NCBI GenBank assembly: GCA_023397655.1
Contig: JAEWTW010000041.1
Coordinates: forward strand, 1 to 57,909
Direction of reading: 5' to 3'
Source of the DNA: Bacillota bacterium
GTDB lineage: Bacteria; Bacillota; Clostridia; Christensenellales; SZUA-584
DNA: 57,909 nucleotides
Notes under the pieces: model-generated
Database searches by the model: none
The model's input: only the letters and a program-made list of their open reading frames with translations
What the model was told of the DNA's origin: nothing
Program-made: the position numbers and the translations under genes
In this document: piece after piece, positions 48,862 through 57,785 of the stretch
Layout of the letters: each line of letters starts with the position of its first letter
Numbering within the stretch: the stretch's first letter is position 1

Positions 48862-49491
48862 TTACGCTTTGCTGTACATACTGACAAAGTGCTTTAAGTG
48901 CCGTTCAAAGAGCGTGCGCGCTTCCTTCAGGCTCTGTTCGCTGTTGTCATACTTGTAGAATATCAGGAATATCGGTGCGTAGAACGCCATCGCCATAATG
49001 TAAGGATCAGTCTCGATGAAACAGCCTTCCTCCATCATGCGGGCGAACAGCGCCGCCTGATAGTCCAGCGACGCGTCGAACGACGTCTGCCGGAACACAG
49101 TGGACAGGTATTCACTGCGATACTGTTCGATCGTCAGCATCCGCCGGAGCTTGACGCTCAGTTCATCGGTGAACACGAAGTCGAAGATGTGTACCGCCAT
49201 TCCCGTAAACTGTTCCGGCGTCATTCCTTTGTACATGTTGACCGTCCTGTCGTCCGGCGTCCACTGCATATCGTCTCCCACCATCGCCATATTGCGGAAC
49301 ACCTCATCCGTTCTTTTCGAGCACTCGCTGATAATGGTATCGAATATGTCCTGTTTGTTCTTATAGTGGTTGTACAGTGAGCTTTCCTTGATGCCCACAG
49401 CCCTGGCGATATCCCTGACGGATACCGCTTCAAAACCCTTCACTGAGAACAGATTCAACGCCTCGTGCCATATCTTCTCCCGCGTGGTCAT
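48862..49491 (-). CDS. TetR/AcrR-family transcriptional regulator
   Basis: 209 residues from ATG 49491; its start overlaps the stop of the upstream membrane protein gene by four bases (ATGA), so the weak ribosome binding site is no objection. The helix-turn-helix is AVSVRDIARAVGIKESSLYNHY near residues 23-42. The ligand domain is helical, with a QWTPDDRTVNMYKGMTPEQF segment. Two palindromes in the operon promoter (49919-49959) are the expected autoregulatory sites. Confidence 0.88.
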   Translation of the reverse strand: MTTREKIWHEALNLFSVKGFEAVSVRDIARAVGIKESSLYNHYKNKQDIFDTIISECSKRTDEVFRNMAMVGDDMQWTPDDRTVNMYKGMTPEQFTGMAVHIFDFVFTDELSVKLRRMLTIEQYRSEYLSTVFRQTSFDASLDYQAALFARMMEEGCFIETDPYIMAMAFYAPIFLIFYKYDNSEQSLKEARTLFERHLKHFVSMYSKA

Positions 49492-49889
49492 GCCGTGATA
49501 CCCGGCAGATATGCCATACGCGATATTTCGACTGTCAGCACCTGCACCACGAACAGGGCGGACATGATGTGGAAGCATACCCGCTTGGCCGGCTGCTTCT
49601 TTAGGAATATGCTGACGATCGCAGTCACTGCGATGGCCCCGCCTGCTATTGAGCAGACCAGAGACTGCATGCTGTCCATTGCAAACAGCGCATTCGGCAT
49701 GGCATATGCGTCCCGTGTGGCGGAAACCGCGCTGATGGCCACTCCCACCACCATGAACATCGCGATCAGCCTGCCCCACTTCGTCACCTTCTCACCGCGG
49801 ACTGCCGACAGCACGATAAACGCCAGCATAGCCAACACCATACAAATTGTAATAACCGACACCGCATCCCTAAAATAAAGATTGATCAT
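49488..49889 (-). CDS. four-helix membrane protein, first gene of the TetR operon
   Basis: 133 residues with four hydrophobic segments (about 8-29, 40-58, 73-95, 104-124). It begins INLYFRDAVSVITICMVLAM. The family is not one I can name. AGGAG precedes ATG 49889, followed by nine spacer bases. It is the first gene under the dual-palindrome promoter, so it is the most strongly regulated product of the operon, perhaps a small exporter or a sensor companion. Confidence 0.65.
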   Translation of the reverse strand: MINLYFRDAVSVITICMVLAMLAFIVLSAVRGEKVTKWGRLIAMFMVVGVAISAVSATRDAYAMPNALFAMDSMQSLVCSIAGGAIAVTAIVSIFLKKQPAKRVCFHIMSALFVVQVLTVEISRMAYLPGITA

Positions 49890-49918
49890 GACTCATTTCT
49901 CCTTTTAATTATAAAAAA

Positions 49919-49965
49919 CTAACAACTGTTAGTATCAATATAACTAACAGTTGTTAGTTTGTCAA
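49919..49965 (-). promoter_or_regulatory. TetR operon promoter with two palindromic operators
   Basis: Minus strand: TTGACA (49960-49965), 17 bp, TATATT (49937-49942). Operator A, arms AACTAACA/TGTTAGTT around GT (49942-49959), fills the spacer between -35 and -10. Operator B, arms CTAACA/TGTTAG around AC (49919-49932), covers the start site. Centres are 25 bp apart. Confidence 0.85.
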
Positions 49966-50053
49966 TAGGGCAGATAGAACTTTTTTGGCGAAAAGAAAAA
50001 AGCCTTCAATTTTACATTAAGGCTCGTTTCAAAACACAGTTTTATATCAGCAT

Positions 50054-50722
50054 TCAGCCGCCCAGCGTGATGTCCTGCTGCTGATACCAGTCCAGCGCGT
50101 TATACAGATGTTCAATCTTAAACTCAGGCCACAGCTCATCGATCACGTAGATATCCGCATAGATGGACTGCACCGGCAAGAAGCCGCTGAGACGCCGCCG
50201 TCCGCCCCACCGGATGATCATGTCGATGCGGCTGATTTCTCTCGACGCGATGTGTTTGACAATGCTCTCACCACGGCTTTTACGTTCACGTCCCGCCGCA
50301 AATCCCAGATCCCAATCCCAGCCGTAGTTTACCAGAAAATTAACGTTGATCAGCCCTTTGCCGCATTGCACACGGCGGGTAAACGGCCGCAGCTCATCAG
50401 GAAACATTGGCGAATCCGTGTTGCCCAGTATCAGCAGGTTGGCGTCGTGTTCGGCAACGCTCATCACCGCGTCCACGCACGCCTTTTGAAACGCCCGTGT
50501 CTGAACAGCCGGACGCTTGGTGTTGTCCTGTGTGAATCCATAAAACGTAACCTCGCGTATGCCGAGACTAATGCATTCTCGGCACAGCTCATATCCGGGC
50601 TCAATGCCGTAGTCGTATCCGTCCTCCTTTTTTAAGCCCTTCTGCTGTGCCCAGCGCCTGTTTCCGTCCGGTATGATGCCAATATGCTGCGGCATACGTG
50701 AATAGCGCGGTATACTCTCCAT
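50054..50722 (-). CDS. undecaprenyl diphosphate synthase-like cis-prenyltransferase
   Basis: 222 residues from the second ATG at 50722, which has AGGA six bases before. The family motifs are present: HIGIIPDGNRRWA with the catalytic Asp19, Arg and Trp; and RWGGRRRLSGFLPVQSIYAD followed by LWPEF, the isoprenyl-chain end with RxGGxxRLSxFLxxQ. The usual AFSTENWKRP is replaced by YGFTQDNTKRP and the enzyme is 20-30 residues shorter than E. coli UppS, so it may make a shorter prenyl chain. It would supply lipid carrier for wall polymers. Confidence 0.85.
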   Translation of the reverse strand: MESIPRYSRMPQHIGIIPDGNRRWAQQKGLKKEDGYDYGIEPGYELCRECISLGIREVTFYGFTQDNTKRPAVQTRAFQKACVDAVMSVAEHDANLLILGNTDSPMFPDELRPFTRRVQCGKGLINVNFLVNYGWDWDLGFAAGRERKSRGESIVKHIASREISRIDMIIRWGGRRRLSGFLPVQSIYADIYVIDELWPEFKIEHLYNALDWYQQQDITLGG

Positions 50723-50857
50723 AGTCATTCCTTTCAGCCGAACGCCCAGCCAACATCAGCGGGGCTCCAAGAATTCAAACAGAGCGCCGCAATTAAAACG
50801 AAGCGCTCCTGCTCTTTTACTTATCATGTGATGTTTGAAGCGTTATTATTCGCCAAA

Positions 50858-50894
50858 TAAAAAGGCCTTCCTCCTCAGTGAAGGAGACGGCCTT
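50858..50894 (-). terminator. intrinsic terminator of the unknown 210-residue gene
   Basis: AAGGCC...TCCTTC pairs with AGGA...GGCCTT (50862-50894), followed on the minus strand by TTTTTAT. Confidence 0.7.
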
Positions 50895-50929
50895 GAGCGA
50901 TCTCGTTTTTATATTTTCGAATCGCAGCG

Positions 50930-51562
50930 TCAGGCTCCATCCGTTTCCGGTACCGCTGCGGCAGCCCATTCATCCAGACCATCCAAAGCAGCATCCATCG
51001 TTTGGCGGCAGATATCCGGCAAAGCCTTGCCCCATGAATGCTCCGCCCCTTCGAAGCCCTTCTGTATGGCTCCCTTCAGCGTCTCAAGCCTGGATGTATC
51101 TCCACAGCTTAAACTGATGACAAGCTTTATAATCCGCTGCGAAGTCTGCGTCACACCCCAGTAGCCGTCTTCGGATATTACTTGCCAATATTCCGCAGCA
51201 TCCTCTGCCTGCCCTCTCGTTTCAGGACTTGCTGCGCCGCTGTTCTGCTGTGAAGCGGGTGCTGATACCTGGCTCCCACTCTTACCCTGAAGGCCAAAAA
51301 GGCTTTCTATCAGACGGCTGAGGGCTGCATATTTAGCAGCTTCTCTGGCGGGGACAGTGTTTGCTGAACCGCTGTATCTGCCGTATGTGGTCAAAACCGT
51401 CCGGGTCTCCGGTTCGGTTTTTTCATAGACAGCCGCCGGCGTTTCCTCCTCGTCCTGTGGCGGCTCAGCGGTATCCCTTATTCCCTTTTCCCTTCGGATT
51501 GCCTGTCCCAAATTGCCAATGCCGCTTTGCGCGGATGAAACTGGATCGATCCCCATCTTCAT
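50930..51562 (-). CDS. conserved hypothetical protein with YWGVxQTSxR domain
   Basis: 210 residues, soluble, no signal peptide. Residues 1-125 are disordered (Pro, Glu, Ala, Ser-rich, with a RTVLTTYGRYSGSANT stretch). The C-terminal helical domain (about 130-205) contains SEDGYWGVTQTSQRIIKLVI and KGFEGAEHSWGKALPDI, a pattern I have seen in uncharacterised Clostridial proteins. It has a strong promoter (TTTACA-17-TATAAT at 51676-51704) and a palindrome next to it. The function is unknown; no flagellar or spore gene is adjacent. Confidence 0.6.
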   Translation of the reverse strand: MKMGIDPVSSAQSGIGNLGQAIRREKGIRDTAEPPQDEEETPAAVYEKTEPETRTVLTTYGRYSGSANTVPAREAAKYAALSRLIESLFGLQGKSGSQVSAPASQQNSGAASPETRGQAEDAAEYWQVISEDGYWGVTQTSQRIIKLVISLSCGDTSRLETLKGAIQKGFEGAEHSWGKALPDICRQTMDAALDGLDEWAAAAVPETDGA

Positions 51563-51675
51563 ACTCCTCCTTCATTTGCCGCCAATTGAGCTGCATGGTG
51601 AGATGACAGACCGGAACGATGAAAAGACAGGCTCATAAGGATGTCCTGCTAATTGGCTATAATATCCACATGATT

Positions 51676-51719
51676 ATTATATATGAAGTATTTACCTGTG
51701 TAAAGGAAGAGCTTCCTTT
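51676..51719 (-). promoter_or_regulatory. promoter and 18-bp palindrome of the unknown 210-residue gene
   Basis: TTTACA (51699-51704), 17 bp, TATAAT (51676-51681). Palindrome AAAGGAAG-AG-CTTCCTTT (51702-51719) overlaps the upstream edge of the -35. Confidence 0.55.
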
Positions 51720-51836
51720 CCCAGCAGCCATAACAGAATGCGAAGATTCATCATTCAGCTTGCAGGGATTTGTGCCTGCGTCAAAGAAATTTCAATAATA
51801 ATGTGACGCTTAATATATAAAAGGTCTGTTGGGTTA

Positions 51837-51905
51837 TTGACAGGCGCGAAATGATTGTGTACAATTCATTATATGGTATACAATTTATTATTTCAGTATA
51901 CAATT
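51837..51905 (+). promoter_or_regulatory. promoter with three in-phase TACAATT repeats before the aldehyde dehydrogenase gene
   Basis: TTGACA (51837-51842), exactly 17 bp, TACAAT (51860-51865). TACAATT occurs at 51860, 51879 and 51899, with GTGTACAATT, GTATACAATT and GTATACAATT contexts, so spacings are 19 and 20 bp, about two helical turns. The first copy is the -10 itself. A cooperative regulator bound there would cover the start site. Confidence 0.75.
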
Positions 51906-51957
51906 TCTTTTGTGTTTAGAGTTCCAAATTCAAATCAAATAGCAGGAGGCTGACAGA

Positions 51958-53427
51958 ATGCGCGAGTTCAAGATGTATATCAACGGACAATGGAAGGACG
52001 CATCCGACGGCAAAACATTTACTACCGTAAATCCGGCCAACGGTGAAAAGGTATCCACGCTTCCTTTTGCCAGCGCAGCGGATGTGGAAGAAGCGTGTGC
52101 AGCTGCCCGGGCCGCGTTCGACAGCGGCGTTTGGTCGGGCATGAATCCGGAGGAGCGTGCGGACCGGCTCATCAATGTGGCGCGCATTATGAAGTCACGC
52201 ATTGCTGAACTGGCTGAGTTTGAAGCCAAGGAGTCCGGCAAACCCATCCGCGAAACAACTGAGATCGACATCCCGCTGTGTGCCTGGGCATTTGAGTACT
52301 TTGCCAATCTGTCCCGCGAGATCAAGGGCGAAACAACGCGTGTGAACAGCGAGCTCGGCCAGCGCATATTCAACTTCATTGAATACGAACCGTACGGCGT
52401 GGTCGCCGTCATCAGCCCCTACAACTACCCGCTACACCTGATGACCCGCAGCCTGTGTCCCGCTTTGGCAGCGGGCAATACCTGCGTGTGCAAGGCGTCC
52501 TCCTTCACGCCTTCGTCGGCAGCAATACTCTCCGAGATTATGGATGAAGCCGGTATCCCCAAAGGCGTGGTCAACTTCATCTCAGGTTCGGGCAGCGTGT
52601 GCGGCGAAGCGCTCGCGTCCAATAAGGAAGTCAATATCATCGCGTTTACCGGCTCCGAGGAAGTGGGCCGTCAGCTGCTGCATTACTCGGCCGAATCCCC
52701 CGTCATCAAGAAGACGGTACTGGAACTGGGCGGTAAAGGGCCTGCCATTGCATTGCCTGACTGCGATCTGGAACTCGCGACCGACATGCAGCTGGACGGC
52801 TTTTGTTCCAACCAGGGCGAGGTTTGCTGTGCGCTCACCCGACTGATACTGCATGAGGACATCTACGACGATTTCCTTGCCTTGCTGGTGAAGAAGGCCA
52901 AAGCACTTAAGCTGGGCGACACGATGGACTACAGCACACAGATGGGCACCCTGATCAGCCCGTCTCATCTTGAATCTGTACATGCGCATGTGCAGAATGC
53001 TGTGGCGGCGGGCGCGAAAGTGCTGTGCGGCGGCAAGCGGTACACAGAACCGCCGTGCGACAAGGGCAGCTACTACGAGCCTACGATACTGGTGGATGTG
53101 AAGCCGGATATGGCCTGCTTCCAGGAGGAGATATTTGGACCGGTGCTGTCCGTCGTCAAATTCAAAACGGATGATGAGGCGGTGGCTCTGGCCAACAACA
53201 CGAACTTCGGTTTGGGCGCCAATATATTCACCGAAGACATGAGAAAGGCTTATGCCATTGCCCGCCGCATCGACGCGGGTACCGTTTGGGTCAATCTGGC
53301 GATGTATTCTCAGATGGCCTGTCCGTTCGGCGGCAACAAGAACAGCGGCCTTGGTCGTGAATACGGCGAAACGGGCCTGCACGAATACCTCAAAATCAAG
53401 AGTCATATCTGGCTGATGAAAAAATAA
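51958..53427 (+). CDS. NAD(P)-dependent aldehyde dehydrogenase
   Basis: 489 residues, typical length of the ALDH superfamily, cytosolic. N-terminal YINGQWKDASDGKTF, cofactor region VAVISPYNYPLHLMTRSLCPA with the catalytic Asn, the AFTGSEEVGRQ turn, catalytic Glu in VLELGGKGP, and catalytic Cys in NQGEVCCALTRL (two adjacent Cys; the second position is the usual nucleophile). EEIFGPVLSV and NSGLGREYG are conserved. It resembles betaine-aldehyde or gamma-aminobutyraldehyde dehydrogenases, but the substrate is unproven. The triple TACAATT promoter suggests tight induction. A terminator follows (53450-53477). Confidence 0.92.
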   Translation: MREFKMYINGQWKDASDGKTFTTVNPANGEKVSTLPFASAADVEEACAAARAAFDSGVWSGMNPEERADRLINVARIMKSRIAELAEFEAKESGKPIRETTEIDIPLCAWAFEYFANLSREIKGETTRVNSELGQRIFNFIEYEPYGVVAVISPYNYPLHLMTRSLCPALAAGNTCVCKASSFTPSSAAILSEIMDEAGIPKGVVNFISGSGSVCGEALASNKEVNIIAFTGSEEVGRQLLHYSAESPVIKKTVLELGGKGPAIALPDCDLELATDMQLDGFCSNQGEVCCALTRLILHEDIYDDFLALLVKKAKALKLGDTMDYSTQMGTLISPSHLESVHAHVQNAVAAGAKVLCGGKRYTEPPCDKGSYYEPTILVDVKPDMACFQEEIFGPVLSVVKFKTDDEAVALANNTNFGLGANIFTEDMRKAYAIARRIDAGTVWVNLAMYSQMACPFGGNKNSGLGREYGETGLHEYLKIKSHIWLMKK

Positions 53428-53449
53428 ACCACCTCACTTTGTCTTATTA

Positions 53450-53477
53450 AAAAACCGGCATTCAGCCGGTTTTTTTC
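53450..53477 (+). terminator. intrinsic terminator after the aldehyde dehydrogenase gene
   Basis: ACCGGC (53454-53459) pairs with GCCGGT (53465-53470), with a T run after and an A run before. Confidence 0.8.
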
Positions 53478-53532
53478 ATTTTCATTTTATCCTATCCAAG
53501 CAAATGAATATGCAATCTCCGCGATCGCTACT

Positions 53533-54726
53533 TCACTCATTCAGCGCTTCAGCAAACTGTTTCCCGTAGTGGACGCAAGCCTCTTCCGCGGCTGTATCCG
53601 GCACCCACAGCGTTCGGATACCCTCATCCGCCAGTGTAAAACCAGCTGCCGCCAACCGCTCACCTATCAGTTTCACGGCTTCTCCGCTCCAGCCGTAGCT
53701 GCCAAAGGCTGCCGCTTTTTTATTTTTGAATTTCAGACCGCGGATCATTTCCAGCAGCCCGCCGATGGAGTGCAGCATCCCGTTATTGATGGTGGACGAA
53801 CCGACCAGCACCGTCTTCGATTTAAATATTTCCGCGATGATGTCGTTCTTATCCTCCTTTGCGGCATTGAACAGCTTCAGCGTCACGGTGCTGTCAGCTT
53901 GCTGGATACCTTGCATAATGGCCTCCGCCATTTTTCGTGTGGACTCCCACATGCTGTCGTACACCAGCGTGATCTGGTTTTCCTGATAGTTGTCCGCCCA
54001 CTCCAGATACTGCTTCACGATCTGAACGGGGTCGTTCCGCCATATCACGCCATGGCTGGGGCAGATCATATTGACCGGCAGGTTCAGCGCCAGCACCTCG
54101 TTAATCTTCTTCGTAACCAGCGGTGAGAAGGGCGTCAGTATGTTGGCATAGTATTTCAGCGCCTCGTGATTCAGCTCCGCCTTATCCACCAAATCGTTGT
54201 AGAGCAGCTCGGACGCGTAATGCTGGCCGAACGCGTCATTGGAAAATAGAACATTTTCGCCCGTCATATAGGTGAACATCGAATCCGGCCAGTGCAGCAT
54301 CGGCGCCTCCACAAATACGAGACTGCTATTGCCCAGCTCCAGGCTGTCTCCCGTTTTTACCGTCACGAAATTCCAATCCTCGTGATAGTGCCCTTTGAGT
54401 ATTTTTGCGCCGTTCGCGGTACAGTATATCGGCGTATCCGGTATCTCACGCATCAGTTCCGGCAATGCGCCGCTATGATCGATCTCGCCGTGGTTGGCGA
54501 TAACATAGTCGATATCTGCGAGCTTGATCTCGTCTTTCAGACGCGCGACGAATTCCCTGTTATACGGCTGCCACACCGTATCGATCAGCGCCGTTTTTTC
54601 ATCCCGCACCAGATATGAATTGTATGAGGACGCCTTGTGCGTCGAATACTCGTCGCCATGGAACGACGTCAGCGTCCAGTCCACCTTGCCCACCCAAGTG
54701 ATCTTGTCCGTCAGCTTTTTTCCCAT
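53533..54726 (-). CDS. FprA-family A-type flavoprotein (flavodiiron protein)
   Basis: 397 residues, the length of a class A flavodiiron protein. The metallo-beta-lactamase part binds two irons: H79, E81, D83 and H84 in NHGEIDH, then His in APMLHWPDSMF, Asp in LFSNDAFGQH and His in CPSHGVIW. The flavodoxin part starts near residue 253 (ITLVYDSMWESTRKMAEAI) and includes GSSTINNGMLH and GSYGWSGEAVK for FMN. The enzyme reduces O2 to water or NO to N2O, protecting anaerobes. GAAAGGAG precedes the ATG. Confidence 0.95.
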   Translation of the reverse strand: MGKKLTDKITWVGKVDWTLTSFHGDEYSTHKASSYNSYLVRDEKTALIDTVWQPYNREFVARLKDEIKLADIDYVIANHGEIDHSGALPELMREIPDTPIYCTANGAKILKGHYHEDWNFVTVKTGDSLELGNSSLVFVEAPMLHWPDSMFTYMTGENVLFSNDAFGQHYASELLYNDLVDKAELNHEALKYYANILTPFSPLVTKKINEVLALNLPVNMICPSHGVIWRNDPVQIVKQYLEWADNYQENQITLVYDSMWESTRKMAEAIMQGIQQADSTVTLKLFNAAKEDKNDIIAEIFKSKTVLVGSSTINNGMLHSIGGLLEMIRGLKFKNKKAAAFGSYGWSGEAVKLIGERLAAAGFTLADEGIRTLWVPDTAAEEACVHYGKQFAEALNE

Positions 54727-54879
54727 AGCCTTCTCTCCTTTCCGTGCAAAACCTCGTTTCCCAAGTTCATAGGCCTATATTGCCCTGAATAGCCCGAGCT
54801 AGCCGTCATTCCGAAACCTCATCCGGATAATCAGATAATAACATGTTGCGCTTGAAATGTTCCGTTGCATCTGCAACAC

Positions 54880-54912
54880 AAAAAGGCACCCCTCAAGTCG
54901 AGAAGCGGCTTT
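54880..54912 (-). terminator. terminator of the subtilase gene
   Basis: CGCTTCTC pairs with GAGGGGTG (with G-T pairs) inside an AAAAA/TTTTT frame, just after the stop codon. Confidence 0.55.
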
Positions 54913-54924
54913 TTTGAATCAATC

Positions 54925-57624
54925 TTACGGAACAACCGAATTGATTGGCGAGAATGTGCCATACACCTTATTACCACTCACCATGCGATATGCACGTATC
55001 TTATAATAATATGCCTTGCCTGTTGTCAGACTGTTGTTCTTCCAACTGGTTGCGGAAGAGGATGCCGTATACTTGAGCGCATAAGTACCGTTTTTCTGTG
55101 TTGAGCGCCACACCTCATATCCTGCAGAACCGGATACAGCTATCCATGATATCTTGGCGCTCGTGGATGATGTGCGTGCCACAACAATCGAAGGACGGCC
55201 GGGGGCAGTGGACTGTATCGTCGAGTCAGGACCGTATACCTTGACACCGTTCACAAGTCTGAAGGCCCGCGTCTTGAAATAATACGTTTTATCAGTGGTA
55301 AGGCCGTTCTTTGTCCAGCTTCCTGCAGCACCCGAATTTGATGCATATTTCAACGAATATGTGCCGTATTTTTTAGTAGAATACCACACCTCATACCCGG
55401 TTGCTCCGCCAACTGTATTCCATGAAATCCTGATCGACGTGTACGAAGTTGCTGCGAGCGATATCGACGGCGCTCCCAGCGCCGTTGCTGCTGAACAGGC
55501 TGGTGATTCATTGCTGTATATGTTAACGGCTCCGGCTTTCACAAACGCTTTGACTTTATAGTAATACGTTTTGTCGTACTTCAGTCCGGTTCTGGTATAG
55601 CTGATCGTACCTCCCGAAGACACTGTATACACAACGGAGTATGTCCCGTTTTTTTGCGTAGACTGATAAACCTCATATCCATCGGCGTTGGGAACGGCAC
55701 TCCAGGTCACCGTGATCCTGTCGAATGCCGGGGAAGAAGCGGATGTGCTTGGCGCTTCCAGATATATTGCTTTCGCAGCGTATCCGCCCCAGGTTGGTTC
55801 CGACCACCCGTCCTTTTCGGGATAATAGTAAAAACACAGACTGCTCCCGGTAAATTCAAAGGCATCACTGCTGACACTGTCCGGCGCATTGCCAGAGAAT
55901 ATCACTGCCTTAAGTTTGCTGCAATACGCAAATGCGCTTTGCCCAATATCCGTAATGCTTTCCGATATTGAAACGGTAACAAGCTCAGGTATATTGTAAT
56001 AGGCTAGCGGACCGATACCCGTTACCGGATATCCGTCAATCGCATCGGGCACGGTCATCACCTCGCTGCCTGTGCCATGATAACCCGTTATCGTAGCTGT
56101 CGCACCGCCGTCGTTGATAATATATTCGTAGTCGCCTGATGTACTGCCTTCCGGCTTCATTGCCATCAGCATGGCAGCCTTCACGTTGATGCGGCCGTAT
56201 CCATAGTAATTGTCACGACCGACAGCGCCAATATCCACAGCCGTCTCACAGATCAGGCTTTTCACCTCATCCGCCGTCAGCGATGGATCAACGGACCATA
56301 TCAGCGCGGCTGCGCCCGCTACCACCGGCGAGGCCATCGACGTACCTGCCATCCAGGCATATTGCCCGCCCTTGTAGGTGGACAGTATCCTGCTGTTAAC
56401 CGTGCTCGTTACACTGCCGCCCGGAGCGGATATATCCTTCGCTGCACCATAGTTGGAATAGCTGGCAATGGTATCATTCATGTCCGTTGCGATAACGCCG
56501 AGCACTGAGTCGATGTCGCTCGGGTAATGCGCCGCGTTCGTTGATTCGTTTCCTGCGGAGGCCACTACCAGCACGCCGGATGCTGTTGCCGCGTTAATGG
56601 CATCGTTTTCAGCCGTGTCTTCAGAGTAACTGCCCAGGCTGAGATTAATCACCCTGGCTCCGTTGTCCACTGCAAACTCGACACCTGAGATGATATTTGC
56701 CGTTGTTGCCGTCCATTTGCCATCCGATTCGCTAAATACGTCCACAGCGATCAGGTGAATGTCTGGCGCCACGCCGACAACGCCCTCTCCATTATTGCCT
56801 TTTGCAGCGATAATTCCGGCCACGTGTGTCCCGTGCCCGTTATCGTCTTCCGCAACACCGTCGCCGGTCACCATGTCCGCCTGCGCAGCAATCTGCCCGG
56901 ACAAATCGGGATGGTCGGCCTGTACGCCGGTATCAATGACCGCCACACGCACCGATAGGGCATCCCCATACGTTACATCCCACACGTTTCCCGCTTGAAT
57001 TTTATCCAAGTGCCACTGAAGCGAAAGCAACGGGTCGTTTGTAACTGCTTCCGGTCCGGAAGTTGAAATATCCTCAGGATCAATGACGACCGGAGACCCT
57101 TCATTCTCCAGATAATACAGATAATTGGGCTGTGCGTAAGCCACTTCCGGCAGGGCTTCAAGGTCATCAATAAAATCGCTGAGCGATATATCCTCCGGCA
57201 CATCCACCAGCTGTATACGGTCCTTCACCGGCTCTGCCTCACCCGCGTCCACCTTCTCCAGCGCATTCATCGCGGCAGATTCCTTGACCTTCTTGTTAAA
57301 AACAACGATAACCTCCCCCTGAACACAAGGATGTCCGTCCTCGAACAGCACAACCCCGTCCTCTAAAAGCGTCTCGGGTTGGTTTTCAGTTATGGTTTCA
57401 GCCGATGGCCTAGGCGTCGCCGAAGGCTTCGGCTGCTCTGAAGGCTGCGGATCGGATGAAGGCTCCGGGACCTCAGTCGGTTGCGGTATTTCCGTGGGAA
57501 CAGGCTCTTCAGGCGCTTCTGTGTATCCGACGGAAGCATCCCAAACAAGCACTGTTGCGAAAAGCAACAGGCTGAGCATTATCATAAGAACTCTTGTTAC
57601 GGGTTTGTATACGTTTTTGAACAT
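54925..57624 (-). CDS. secreted subtilisin-like serine protease with LRR and Fn3 domains
   Basis: 899 residues. Signal peptide (LMIMLSLLLFATVLVWDASV), a PT/PE/PS-rich linker (about 38-75) and an inhibitor I9-like propeptide (EVIVVFNKKVKESAAM, ending LPEVAYAQPNYLYY) precede the S8 catalytic domain. The triad is Asp (about 229) in VAVIDTGVQADHPDL, His (about 266) in NGHGTHVAGIIA and Ser (about 428) in GTSMASPVVAG. A BspA-like leucine-rich segment (about 520-600, TGIGPLAYYNIPELVTVSI) and three Fn3-like domains (about 630-899), each ending near DKTYYYK(V/T)(K/R)AF, follow. Fn3 units two and three are near-identical in layout. It is a large exported protease, probably wall-associated through these domains. 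Confidence 0.92.
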   Translation of the reverse strand: MFKNVYKPVTRVLMIMLSLLLFATVLVWDASVGYTEAPEEPVPTEIPQPTEVPEPSSDPQPSEQPKPSATPRPSAETITENQPETLLEDGVVLFEDGHPCVQGEVIVVFNKKVKESAAMNALEKVDAGEAEPVKDRIQLVDVPEDISLSDFIDDLEALPEVAYAQPNYLYYLENEGSPVVIDPEDISTSGPEAVTNDPLLSLQWHLDKIQAGNVWDVTYGDALSVRVAVIDTGVQADHPDLSGQIAAQADMVTGDGVAEDDNGHGTHVAGIIAAKGNNGEGVVGVAPDIHLIAVDVFSESDGKWTATTANIISGVEFAVDNGARVINLSLGSYSEDTAENDAINAATASGVLVVASAGNESTNAAHYPSDIDSVLGVIATDMNDTIASYSNYGAAKDISAPGGSVTSTVNSRILSTYKGGQYAWMAGTSMASPVVAGAAALIWSVDPSLTADEVKSLICETAVDIGAVGRDNYYGYGRINVKAAMLMAMKPEGSTSGDYEYIINDGGATATITGYHGTGSEVMTVPDAIDGYPVTGIGPLAYYNIPELVTVSISESITDIGQSAFAYCSKLKAVIFSGNAPDSVSSDAFEFTGSSLCFYYYPEKDGWSEPTWGGYAAKAIYLEAPSTSASSPAFDRITVTWSAVPNADGYEVYQSTQKNGTYSVVYTVSSGGTISYTRTGLKYDKTYYYKVKAFVKAGAVNIYSNESPACSAATALGAPSISLAATSYTSIRISWNTVGGATGYEVWYSTKKYGTYSLKYASNSGAAGSWTKNGLTTDKTYYFKTRAFRLVNGVKVYGPDSTIQSTAPGRPSIVVARTSSTSAKISWIAVSGSAGYEVWRSTQKNGTYALKYTASSSATSWKNNSLTTGKAYYYKIRAYRMVSGNKVYGTFSPINSVVP

Positions 57625-57785
57625 TTGGTCTCCTTCTCTTCAGCCGGACAGGCAAGGTTCATAAGTCATGCCTTCCATGGCAGCTGGATAAAAGTACTAC
57701 CGGACATAAGCACTCTTTTATATATAAACATTGAAACAGTATTTAACCAAGTTAATTCTATCATTTTTAAAAGGCGGCCATCAAC

